Shown here one piece after another: positions 8,479-15,385 of a stretch of 64,000 nt of DNA. Below the pieces are notes generated by a model. That model had not been told where the DNA came from and made no database searches. It saw only the letters and a list, made by a program, of their open reading frames with translations. How positions within the stretch are numbered: the stretch's first letter is position 1; the number at the start of each line of letters is the position of its first letter. The translations under genes were made by a program, and so were the position numbers. The DNA is taken from contig JAEWOG010000045.1 in NCBI GenBank assembly GCA_023460975.1, forward strand, positions 1 to 64,000, given 5' to 3'. Source of the DNA: Actinomycetes bacterium (GTDB lineage Bacteria; Actinomycetota; Actinomycetes; Propionibacteriales; Nocardioidaceae).

Positions 8479-9614
8479 TCCGGGTCCTGGCGCCCCGTGC
8501 AGCGGTGCCGCGCCTGACCCGGCGGGCGCTGCTCGGCGGGATGGCGGTCGTGGGCGCGGGCGCGCTGGCCGGGTGCGGGGAGCGGACCTACGCCCCGACC
8601 GCCGCCGTCGACGGCGCCCTCGAGGACCGGCTCAACGTGTACTCGTGGGGTGACTACGACGCCCCGCGCAACATCCGCCGCTTCCAGCGCGAGCGCGATG
8701 TCACCGTCCAGATGGATGCCTTCGCCTCCAACGAGGAGATGATCGCCAAGCTCGGCACCGCCCGCGGCACCAGCGGCTACGACATCGTCGTGCCGACCGG
8801 GAGTTACGTCCCGCAGATGGTCGCCAACGGCATGCTGGCCCCGCTCGACCACACGCTGCTGCCCAACCTGGCCAACCTCGAGCCCAGTGCCCGGGGCCGG
8901 GACTGGGACCCCGGCGACGAGTACGTGGTGGCCAAGACGATCGGCACCACGGGCTTCGTCTACGACACCCAGCAGATCTCGAGGCCCATGGAGTCCTGGG
9001 CGGACTTCATCGCGGCGGCCGGCGAGGAGGCGCGGGGGTCGGTCTCCGTGCTCGACGACCCGTTCGAGGTGGCCGCGATCTTCTTCGCCTCGCGTGGCTA
9101 CGACCTCAACACGACCGACCGGGCCCACCTCGACGAGGCGCGCGCGTTCCTCACCGGCGAGTTCGCGCAGCTGATCCGCAACTTCTCCTCCGACCCGTCC
9201 CAGAACGTCGTCCAGCGCGACTTCGCGCTCATGCAGTGCTACAACGGCGACGCCCGGCTGGGCATCGAGGAGGGCGACTACGAGCACTGGCGCTTCGTCT
9301 ACCCCGCTCCGACCGCGAACCTGTGGATGGACACCTGGGCGATCGCCGCGGGCAGCCAGCACCCCGACAACGCCCACGCGTGGATCAACTACATGCTGGA
9401 GCCCGACGTCGCCTACCGCGAGGTCAACTACAACGGGTACCCGACGGGTGTCGCCGGGCAGCGGGAGCAGGCCCAGACGCGAGGGCTGGAGATGCCCGAC
9501 CTGGTCTTCCCACCGGACGAGGTGATGGCCCGGTTGACGTCCGGGCTGGTCACCGAGGCCCAGGAGACGCTGGTCGACATCCTCAACGAGGTGAAGGCGG
9601 TGGCCGGGTCGTGA
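8475..9614 (+). CDS. potD: Polyamine-type ABC transporter substrate-binding lipoprotein
   Basis: A 379-residue extracellular binding protein of the PotD/PotF class. The N-terminus LTRRALLGGMAVVGAGALAGC has twin arginines before the hydrophobic core and a lipobox LAGC, so export by the Tat route with lipid anchoring is likely. The mature start LNVYSWGDYDAP is the classic PotD beta strand, and the phrase MDTWAIAAGSQHPDNAHAWINYML is typical of the C-lobe. It delivers substrate to the two permeases. The four-base overlap at both ends marks a translationally coupled operon. Confidence 0.9.
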   Translation: MIRVLAPRAAVPRLTRRALLGGMAVVGAGALAGCGERTYAPTAAVDGALEDRLNVYSWGDYDAPRNIRRFQRERDVTVQMDAFASNEEMIAKLGTARGTSGYDIVVPTGSYVPQMVANGMLAPLDHTLLPNLANLEPSARGRDWDPGDEYVVAKTIGTTGFVYDTQQISRPMESWADFIAAAGEEARGSVSVLDDPFEVAAIFFASRGYDLNTTDRAHLDEARAFLTGEFAQLIRNFSSDPSQNVVQRDFALMQCYNGDARLGIEEGDYEHWRFVYPAPTANLWMDTWAIAAGSQHPDNAHAWINYMLEPDVAYREVNYNGYPTGVAGQREQAQTRGLEMPDLVFPPDEVMARLTSGLVTEAQETLVDILNEVKAVAGS

Positions 9615-10501
9615 GCCGTACGCGCAGTGCTGCATGGATGTCGTTCCCGATCTGGGCGTGGCTGGCCTTCTTCGTGTTCATCCCGATCGGGTTGGTGGCG
9701 TGGTACAGCTTCGGCCACAAGCCCGACCTGTTCACCCCCGTCGCCAACGACCAACTCTCGCTGGACCGCTACGCCGAGGCCACGACGGGCACCTTCGTGC
9801 GCACGTTCTGGAACACCCTGCGCATCGCGGGCGTCGGCACCGTCCTGTGTGCCCTGATCGGGGTGCCGTTCGCGTACTGGATGGCGGTCAAGGCGAGCCC
9901 GCGGCTGCGCGGGGTGCTCGTGGCGCTGGTGCTGGTGCCGTACTGGACGAACTTCCTGGTCCGCACGATCGGGTGGCAGATCATCCTGGCGCCCCACGGG
10001 TTCGCCTCGGGGCTGCTCCAGGACATTGGCATCCTCGACGGCCCGCTGTCGGTGCTCTACACCCGCGCCGCCGTGCAGTTGGGCGTGGTCTACAACTACC
10101 TGCCGTTGATGATCCTGCCGCTCTATGTCGCCTTCGAGCGGACCGACCCGGCCCAGCGGGAGGCCTCCCGCGACCTCGGCGCCGGCCGGGTGCGGACGTT
10201 CTTCTCCGTCACCCTTCCCGACGCCCTGCCCGGTCTGGCTGCCGGCGGCCTGCTCGTGTTCATCCCCCTCATGGGCGACTACATCACCCCGTCGGTGCTG
10301 GGCGGCGCGCGCGGCAACATGGTCGGGCAGATGGTCGCCCAGCAGTTCTCCAGCGCCCAGAACTGGGCGCTCGGGGCGGCCATGGCGTTCGTGTTGATGT
10401 GCTTCATCCTGCTCGCCGTGGCCATGGTGGGCCTGTGCTTCCTGGCCGTACGAGCGGTGGTGCGCTTCAGACGGCGCATCGACCTGGAAGGAGTGGCCTG
10501 A
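9611..10501 (+). CDS. potB: Polyamine-type ABC transporter permease (PotB class)
   Basis: A 296-residue inner-membrane permease with about six helices; the first is IWAWLAFFVFIPIGLVAWYSF. The EAA loop that contacts the ATPase is REASRDLGAGRVRTFFSVTLP (about 177-197). The family phrase GDYITPSVLGG (about 222-232) is characteristic of PotB/HisM-like polyamine permeases. The GTG start overlaps the stop of the binding-protein gene (GTGA), and the stop shares one base with the next ATG. Confidence 0.9.
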   Translation: MSRTRSAAWMSFPIWAWLAFFVFIPIGLVAWYSFGHKPDLFTPVANDQLSLDRYAEATTGTFVRTFWNTLRIAGVGTVLCALIGVPFAYWMAVKASPRLRGVLVALVLVPYWTNFLVRTIGWQIILAPHGFASGLLQDIGILDGPLSVLYTRAAVQLGVVYNYLPLMILPLYVAFERTDPAQREASRDLGAGRVRTFFSVTLPDALPGLAAGGLLVFIPLMGDYITPSVLGGARGNMVGQMVAQQFSSAQNWALGAAMAFVLMCFILLAVAMVGLCFLAVRAVVRFRRRIDLEGVA

Positions 10502-11358
10502 TGGCTTCGTACGCCGAGCACCGCACCCGGCGCCGCGACCCGGCCGACGTGTTGTTGGGCGTGTTCGCCGTGGCGGTCTTCGCCTTCCTGTTCGCGCCGA
10601 TCCTGGTGATCGTCATCTACTCGTTCAACGAGGGCCGTCTGCTGGGCTCGTGGGACGGCTTCGGAATGGACGCCTACCGGCGGGCCTACGACAGCCAGAC
10701 GATCCGGGACTCCGTGCGGGTCTCGCTGATCTCCGGGGCGCTGGCCTCGCTGCTGGCGACCGTGCTCGGCACCATCGGGGGCGTCGCGCTGGCCCGGACG
10801 AAGAGCCGCTGGGCGGTGGTGCTGACGGCCCTGCTGGCCATCACGCTGGTCACGCCCGAGATCGTGGACGCGATCTCGATCCTGCCGTGGTTCGTGACGC
10901 TGGGGACCGACGGCCACCTGACCTTCTTCAACCACGGGCTCGTGCGACTGGTGGTGGTGCACACCTCGGTCGCGCTGGCGACGGTGACGTTCATGGTGCG
11001 CGCCCGCATGGCCGGCATGGACGCCGCAGTGGAGGAGGCCGCAGCCGACCTGGGTGCCACGCCGTGGCGGCAGTTCACCCAGGTCACGCTGCCCATGGCG
11101 CGGCCGAGCATCCTGGCGGGGGCGCTGATGGCGTTCACGCTCAGTCTCGACAACACCGTCGTGTCCTCGTTCGTCGCTCTGCCCGGGTCGACGTCGTGGC
11201 CGGTCCACCTGTTCGGGTCGCTGCGCACGGGCCTGCGCCCGGAGGTGGCTGCGGTGTCCACGCTGATGTTGCTGCTCACGTTGGGATCGCTGGTCGTGGT
11301 CGCGCTGGTGCTGCGCCGCAGCGGTGACGGCGTGGCCAGCACGCTGGCGGGCTCGTAG
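10501..11358 (+). CDS. potC: Polyamine-type ABC transporter permease (PotC class)
   Basis: A 285-residue second permease with six predicted helices; the first is LFAPILVIVIYSFN, a PotC hallmark. The EAA loop reads EEAAADLGATPWRQFTQVTLP (about 177-197), and SLDNTVVSSFV follows, as in PotC. It pairs with the product of the preceding gene to form the membrane channel. The final helix is followed by a short basic tail. A TAGGGT motif overlapping its stop may be the promoter of the following cupin gene. Confidence 0.9.
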   Translation: MASYAEHRTRRRDPADVLLGVFAVAVFAFLFAPILVIVIYSFNEGRLLGSWDGFGMDAYRRAYDSQTIRDSVRVSLISGALASLLATVLGTIGGVALARTKSRWAVVLTALLAITLVTPEIVDAISILPWFVTLGTDGHLTFFNHGLVRLVVVHTSVALATVTFMVRARMAGMDAAVEEAAADLGATPWRQFTQVTLPMARPSILAGALMAFTLSLDNTVVSSFVALPGSTSWPVHLFGSLRTGLRPEVAAVSTLMLLLTLGSLVVVALVLRRSGDGVASTLAGS

Positions 11359-11361
11359 GGT
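11356..11361 (+). promoter_or_regulatory. Putative -10 element of the cupin gene
   Basis: TAGGGT ends 7 nt before the cupin ATG and overlaps the TAG stop of the upstream permease. With no ribosome-binding sequence present, a leaderless transcript is likely. Confidence 0.4.
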
Positions 11362-11368
11362 GCCGCCC

Positions 11369-11695
11369 ATGAGCGAACTGCGTCATGTGGCCGCCTCCAC
11401 CGTCGCGATCGACCTGGGTCCGGCGGACGGGGTCGTGGCCGGAGAGGTGAGCGTCGGCGTCCGCGATTTGGGCGACTTCAAGGGCGTCGAGATCGGCGTC
11501 TGGGAGATCACCCCCGGCGTGGTGCGCGACACCGAGGTCGACGAGGTCTTCGTGGTGCTCGCGGGGGCGGGCTCCGTACGGTTCGCTGACGGCCACGTGG
11601 TGGACCTCGGCCCGGGGTCCCTCGTCCGGCTCCACGAGGGCGAGCAGACCGAGTGGACGATCACCGAGACCCTGCGCAAGGTCTACCTGGCCTGA
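11369..11695 (+). CDS. Cupin domain protein
   Basis: A 108-residue single-domain cupin. The beta-barrel is clear: EIGVWEITPGVVRDTEVDEVFVVLAGAGSVRF (about 40-71), then DLGPGSLVRLHEGEQTEWTI (about 77-96). This resembles the cupin_3 group found with amine and amino-acid utilisation genes. The first metal motif keeps only part of the usual His set (no GxHxH), so metal binding is doubtful. It lies 10 bp after the transporter operon and may handle the aldehyde or ureide product, or act as a small-molecule sensor; function not established. Confidence 0.75.
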   Translation: MSELRHVAASTVAIDLGPADGVVAGEVSVGVRDLGDFKGVEIGVWEITPGVVRDTEVDEVFVVLAGAGSVRFADGHVVDLGPGSLVRLHEGEQTEWTITETLRKVYLA

Positions 11696-11774
11696 GGGGT
11701 CGCCGGTCTCGCCGGCTCAGTCACCCATCGGGACTCCCCTGCGAGCCCGGCACACGGCGGCGTACGGTGCGACG

Positions 11775-12434
11775 GTGCCCGATCCCTCCGACTTCCGCGA
11801 GTCCACCCATCTGCACGACGGCGGCCCGGTCCCGCGCGAGCTCACCCACGAGCCCACCGACGACGGTCTCGACCGCGCCGCCGCAGCCGTACGGCGCCTC
11901 ACTGACTCGCTGATCCGGCTCGGCCCCGACACTGCGTACGACCTGGACACCCTCGCGAAGCAGATCGAGGAGATGGCCGAGGAGGTCGCCCAGCACCACC
12001 CCGACACCGGGCAGCGGATGGCCCAGATGTGGGACGAACCGCGCCATGACCCCGCGACTGGGACGCAGAACCCGATTGCTCCGCTGCTGCGGATGAACGG
12101 CCTCGCTGACGGGAGCGTGGCGGGCTCGGTGACGCTGCCGATCGCCTATCAGGGCCAGCCCGGCATGGCTCATGGCGGCATCTCGGCGCTGATGCTTGAC
12201 CACGCGCTCGGCTTCGCCAACGGCTGGGCGGGACTGGGTGGCATGACGGCCCGCCTGACCCTCAACTACAAGCGGCCCACTCCCCTGTTCGTCCCGCTCA
12301 CGGTGACCGCGCGTCAGACGGGCACCGAGGGGCGCAAGATCTTCTGTGAGGCGGTGCTGTCCCATGAGGGCGAGGTGCTGGTCACGGCGGAGGCGCTCTT
12401 CATCGCCGGGCACCTGCCGCGGCCGGGCGCCTGA
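11775..12434 (+). CDS. PaaI-family (hotdog) acyl-CoA thioesterase
   Basis: A 219-residue hotdog protein. The first about 85 residues form a helical extension (DRAAAAVRRLTDSLIRL...LAKQIEEMAEEVAQHH). The hotdog core follows with GQPGMAHGGISALMLDHALG (about 129-148), the family's active-site helix with the nucleophile or general base region HGG, and LTLNYKRPTPL. It probably hydrolyses an acyl- or aryl-CoA. TACGGT lies 6 nt before the GTG start, so it is likely leaderless. It is the last conserved gene before the accessory island that begins immediately after its stop. Confidence 0.8.
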   Translation: MPDPSDFRESTHLHDGGPVPRELTHEPTDDGLDRAAAAVRRLTDSLIRLGPDTAYDLDTLAKQIEEMAEEVAQHHPDTGQRMAQMWDEPRHDPATGTQNPIAPLLRMNGLADGSVAGSVTLPIAYQGQPGMAHGGISALMLDHALGFANGWAGLGGMTARLTLNYKRPTPLFVPLTVTARQTGTEGRKIFCEAVLSHEGEVLVTAEALFIAGHLPRPGA

Positions 12435-12635
12435 GCCGCACGCCGGCGAGCCGCCACCATCACGTGGCACCAGTGGCCCGTCAACACCGTCCGCTGGTGG
12501 CGCCAGGAGGGCACCGGCCCGGAGTTCTTCAAGATCGGGCGCCGGCTGTACACGACCGTCGGCGACCCGCGGACGTTCATCCGCACCCAGCGGCTCGCCT
12601 CCCAGCCCGTCCTCGGCAAGCCGAAGGCGGTGTGA
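12435..12635 (+). pseudogene. Remnant of an excisionase-like HTH gene
   Basis: The 67 codons directly after the thioesterase stop, in the same frame, encode a HTH-like segment: NTVRWWRQEGTGPEFFKIGRRLYTT followed by VGDPRTFIRTQR. This is the typical AlpA/excisionase pattern of a winged helix with KIGRR before the wing. There is no usable start codon in the frame, so the N-terminus is missing and this is read as a decayed mobile-element gene. It is followed after one base by the next small HTH gene. Confidence 0.5.
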
Positions 12636-12636
12636 C

Positions 12637-12936
12637 ATGCACTGGCCGCCGAATGCCTCGGACGACACCGACCCGCGGCACGTCTTCCTCGACGCGCACG
12701 ACGTGATGGCGCGCTACGGCTGGGGCAAGACGCAGGGCTACCAGAACCTCAAGGACCGCTCGTTGGTCCCGGCGCCGGTGATGACGCACCCGGATCGGTG
12801 GCGCCTCGACCAGCTGCTGGCGTGGGAGGACAGGCGGATGGAGCTGGGCCAGGCCAAGGCGCTCGTGGCTCCGTCGCGGGTCGAGGTCAGCATCAGCGAC
12901 CTGCTCCCGCAGCCGAAGCGACGGCGTGCCGGTTGA
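12637..12936 (+). CDS. Small HTH protein (AlpA/excisionase-like)
   Basis: A 99-residue protein with FLDAHDVMARYGWGKTQGYQNL (about 17-38), a helix-turn-helix reading head of the excisionase/MerR-like group, then DRWRLDQLLAWEDRRMELGQ and a basic tail PKRRRAG. Such proteins control excision or act as phage-type regulators. ATG at 12637 begins one base after the stop of the HTH remnant. No integrase gene is seen nearby, which fits an old, partly deleted integrative element. Confidence 0.6.
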   Translation: MHWPPNASDDTDPRHVFLDAHDVMARYGWGKTQGYQNLKDRSLVPAPVMTHPDRWRLDQLLAWEDRRMELGQAKALVAPSRVEVSISDLLPQPKRRRAG

Positions 12937-13015
12937 GCGGATCGCCCTGCCCGCCTGACCGGTCATTTCGATGGAACCCTTCATGGCTGTCGGGCCCGAA
13001 TGTCAAGATGCCGTC

Positions 13016-13957
13016 ATGAGCCAGCAGACCCCCGCGGGGTGGTACCCGGACGCCCAGGGCACGACCCGGTACTGGGACGGAACCGCATGGACTGAGCGCA
13101 CGCGCGACCATGGCGCGGACGCTGCCGTTCCAATGGCCGACAAGAAGGACGGCGCGTTCTCCAGGCTGAAGAAGGCCGCCGCGGATCGGTCAGCGGAGAA
13201 GAGAGACGCAAAGGAAGCCCAGCAGCGGAAGTGGGCTGAAGACGTCGCCGCAGCTGGCGCGCTCGTCACCAGCGGAACCTTCGGGCTGTCGACCATCGAG
13301 ATCTACGAGGGCGGCTACGTGCGCGTCGCGTCTGGTGAGCAGCCCGAGCGCCCGAGCGCCGCGAACGCGCGAGCCCAGATGGCCGCCAATCTGCGCGGCG
13401 GGGGAATCACCGCGAAGACGCCGTACGAGAAGTTGCGGTCGATCACGTTCACGCCATCGGATACAGATCGGGCCTCGCAGGGCAGCTCGGGTCTCGAGAG
13501 CGCGATCGGCCCCGCCGTTGCGGGCCTCCTCAAGGGCACGAAGCATCTGATGAAGGCCAGTGCACCGGGTCTGGCGGCCGCCGGGATTGCACACGTCGCA
13601 AGCCAGGGGTCTCGCACCTCCTACCTGACGATCACTACCGACCGTCAGATCTACACTCTCTCCAACCAGATCCCGAACAGTGTGGGACTCAAGACCGCCC
13701 AGAAGAGCCACGTCGACGTCGGGCGGGCGCTCGAAGCCGCGGGCAACGCCGTTCTTGGCGTCGACAGCTCCTCGACCGCGGACGCCGGAGCAGCTGCCCT
13801 TCCGTCAGTGGTCGAGCCCGAGTCAGCGACTACGGGTCAGACATCCGCTCCGACTCTGGCGGACCGCCTCCGCGAACTAGCCACCCTCCATCAGGAGGGG
13901 ATCCTGTCTGACGAGGAGTTCGCAAGTGCGAAGGCCAAACTGCTCAGCGGACTCTGA
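13016..13957 (+). CDS. DUF2510 and SHOCT domain protein
   Basis: A 313-residue protein with a DUF2510 domain at the N-terminus (PAGWYPDAQGTTRYWDGTAWTE, about 6-27). A charged Lys/Ala-rich helix follows (about 45-80). The middle region is like short PH/bacterial PH-type domains (TFGLSTIEIYEGGYVRV, YEKLRSITF, SYLTITTDRQIYTL), and a C-terminal SHOCT helix pair ends the protein (LADRLRELATLHQEGILSDEEFASAKAKLLSGL region). DUF2510/SHOCT proteins are common on actinobacterial mobile and stress loci, but their role is not defined. It lies between the excisionase-like genes and the toxin-antitoxin pair. Confidence 0.75.
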   Translation: MSQQTPAGWYPDAQGTTRYWDGTAWTERTRDHGADAAVPMADKKDGAFSRLKKAAADRSAEKRDAKEAQQRKWAEDVAAAGALVTSGTFGLSTIEIYEGGYVRVASGEQPERPSAANARAQMAANLRGGGITAKTPYEKLRSITFTPSDTDRASQGSSGLESAIGPAVAGLLKGTKHLMKASAPGLAAAGIAHVASQGSRTSYLTITTDRQIYTLSNQIPNSVGLKTAQKSHVDVGRALEAAGNAVLGVDSSSTADAGAAALPSVVEPESATTGQTSAPTLADRLRELATLHQEGILSDEEFASAKAKLLSGL

Positions 13958-14126
13958 TTGGCGCTCTACCGACTGGGCAGCGGGCCACAATGGCCGCGCA
14001 GCAGAGGTCACGCCGTGCGGTTTCCTCCCGAGATGCCGATGAATGGCTAACGCCACCCCCGGCTAAGGCCGGCAAGGTTGTCTCCTAGATCCGACGAGCC
14101 GTCAACGACCCTGCGAAGCTCAGGGA

Positions 14127-14525
14127 TCAGGGACGCCGCACCAACTCATTCGCGATCTCAACGAGCACCATCGCTCGCCGGACGAGAGGCTTCGCCTTGG
14201 CGAGCGAGATGAGCGTGGCGCCGTACTCGACTTCGCCCTTCATCGAGATCAGTTCTCGCAACGCCTTCTCGGCCGCGGCGGCATCGCGGTGAGCACCGAG
14301 CGCCTGGCGCAACTCCTTCACCGCCTTTGAGTGGTCCTTCGCCTTGCTGGTCTGCCCGGTCAAGGCCGTCACGATCGCGTCCTTCGCACTGATGCCGGCA
14401 TGGATCGCATCCCCAGCGGCCGGTGTCGCGCGCTCTAGATCGAGATTGTCCTGAGCCGAGTCCAGGTACTCCTGCGCCTTCTGGAGGAAGCTCCTCGCGT
14501 GGTTCCTGCTCTCCATGTTCGTCAT
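14127..14525 (-). CDS. HEPN-domain protein (putative toxin/RNase partner)
   Basis: A 132-residue all-helical protein of the HEPN type. It starts MTNMESRNHARSFLQKAQEYLDSAQ and contains AGDAIHAGISAKDAIVTALTG (about 46-66), the family's core helix. RQALGAH (about 86-92) fits the R-X4-6-H RNase motif. It is encoded directly after a nucleotidyltransferase with a four-base overlap (ATGA), the usual layout of MNT/HEPN toxin-antitoxin pairs, in which the transferase modifies and silences the HEPN RNase. Catalytic activity is inferred from the motif only. Confidence 0.7.
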   Translation of the reverse strand: MTNMESRNHARSFLQKAQEYLDSAQDNLDLERATPAAGDAIHAGISAKDAIVTALTGQTSKAKDHSKAVKELRQALGAHRDAAAAEKALRELISMKGEVEYGATLISLAKAKPLVRRAMVLVEIANELVRRP

Positions 14526-15109
14526 GACGCCACCCGGCTGCGCCGCGGCATCGTGCCGACCAGGGCGATCCCGTCGAGGAAGATCTCGGACACGACCGGC
14601 TCGCGGTCCTCTGGAGCGAGCTTGAAGTGGTCGCCGGTCAGGTGCAGGACGTCGCAGCCATTGCCGAGGCGCTCTTGGACAGCCTGTTGCAGTTCGACCC
14701 GACCGTCCCACGTCGCGGGGGCGATCACGGCGAGGTCGACGTCGCTGTCTGCGTGGGCGTCGCCGCGAGCAACTGATCCGAACACGATGACGGCTTCGAC
14801 GTCTCGCACGGTCTCCTCCACGACGCGGGTCAGCATCTCGATGGGGCTGGCCAAGGAACGCAATGGGGCGATGGCTGCATGGCCTTCGTTGATGCGGTGC
14901 ACACCGGCACGCCCGATGACCTCCGTGGTGATCAGCCCCAGTCGATCGAGGTCTCGCAGCGCCTGCTGCACGGCACCGAGACTGTGGCGATCCGCGACCA
15001 ACGCGTGCACGCGCCGCCCAGTCAGGGGGGCGCCAGTGCGCAGCAGCACGGCGAGCGCCGCACCGCGCGCTCCCGGCATCAGGCCGCCGAAGGGCTCACC
15101 GAAATCCAT
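14522..15109 (-). CDS. wHTH-minimal nucleotidyltransferase (putative MNT antitoxin)
   Basis: A 195-residue two-domain protein. The first about 90 residues form a winged helix (LLRTGAPLTGRRVHALV, then AVQQALRDLDRLGLITTE). The second half is a minimal nucleotidyltransferase with the catalytic strand and motif VIVFGSVARGDAHADSDVDLAVI (about 108-130), including the GS and DxD residues. Family knowledge: MNT antitoxins add AMP to the partner HEPN toxin. The extra DNA-binding domain suggests that this one also represses its own promoter; the inverted repeat 13 bp upstream supports that. Confidence 0.75.
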   Translation of the reverse strand: MDFGEPFGGLMPGARGAALAVLLRTGAPLTGRRVHALVADRHSLGAVQQALRDLDRLGLITTEVIGRAGVHRINEGHAAIAPLRSLASPIEMLTRVVEETVRDVEAVIVFGSVARGDAHADSDVDLAVIAPATWDGRVELQQAVQERLGNGCDVLHLTGDHFKLAPEDREPVVSEIFLDGIALVGTMPRRSRVAS

Positions 15110-15121
15110 ATGAACAGACTA

Positions 15122-15137
15122 CTGCTCATGTGAGCAG
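15122..15137. promoter_or_regulatory. Inverted repeat upstream of the MNT/HEPN pair
   Basis: CTGCTCATGTGAGCAG is a 7-bp inverted repeat around TG, ending 12 bp before the start of the wHTH-MNT gene. Its position and symmetry suit an autoregulatory operator for the winged-helix domain. Confidence 0.5.
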
Positions 15138-15385
15138 AGATCTAGTCATAAGCCTCAGGCGCAGACTCCTGCAAAAGGTCGACCGGAACGTCTGCAAACG
15201 GTCAACTCGAGACGCCGAGTGATGACAGCGGGGGCCCTCGTTGCACCCGGCCTGATTGTCGTCCGCCTGCTCCCAGAGAGCTGCCGACATCCTCCGGCCC
15301 CTGCTGACCGAACTGCACTGATCCATTTGCCACCCAGATGTCTTCAGCAGCTGGTTTCCGTAGGTCTACCGGCAGGATTGACGCC

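Noticed and set aside
13955..13995. tRNA fragment on the minus strand
   Set aside because: GCCCAGTCGGTAGAGCG resembles a D-arm, but no anticodon, T-arm or acceptor stem follows; probably chance or a very small remnant.
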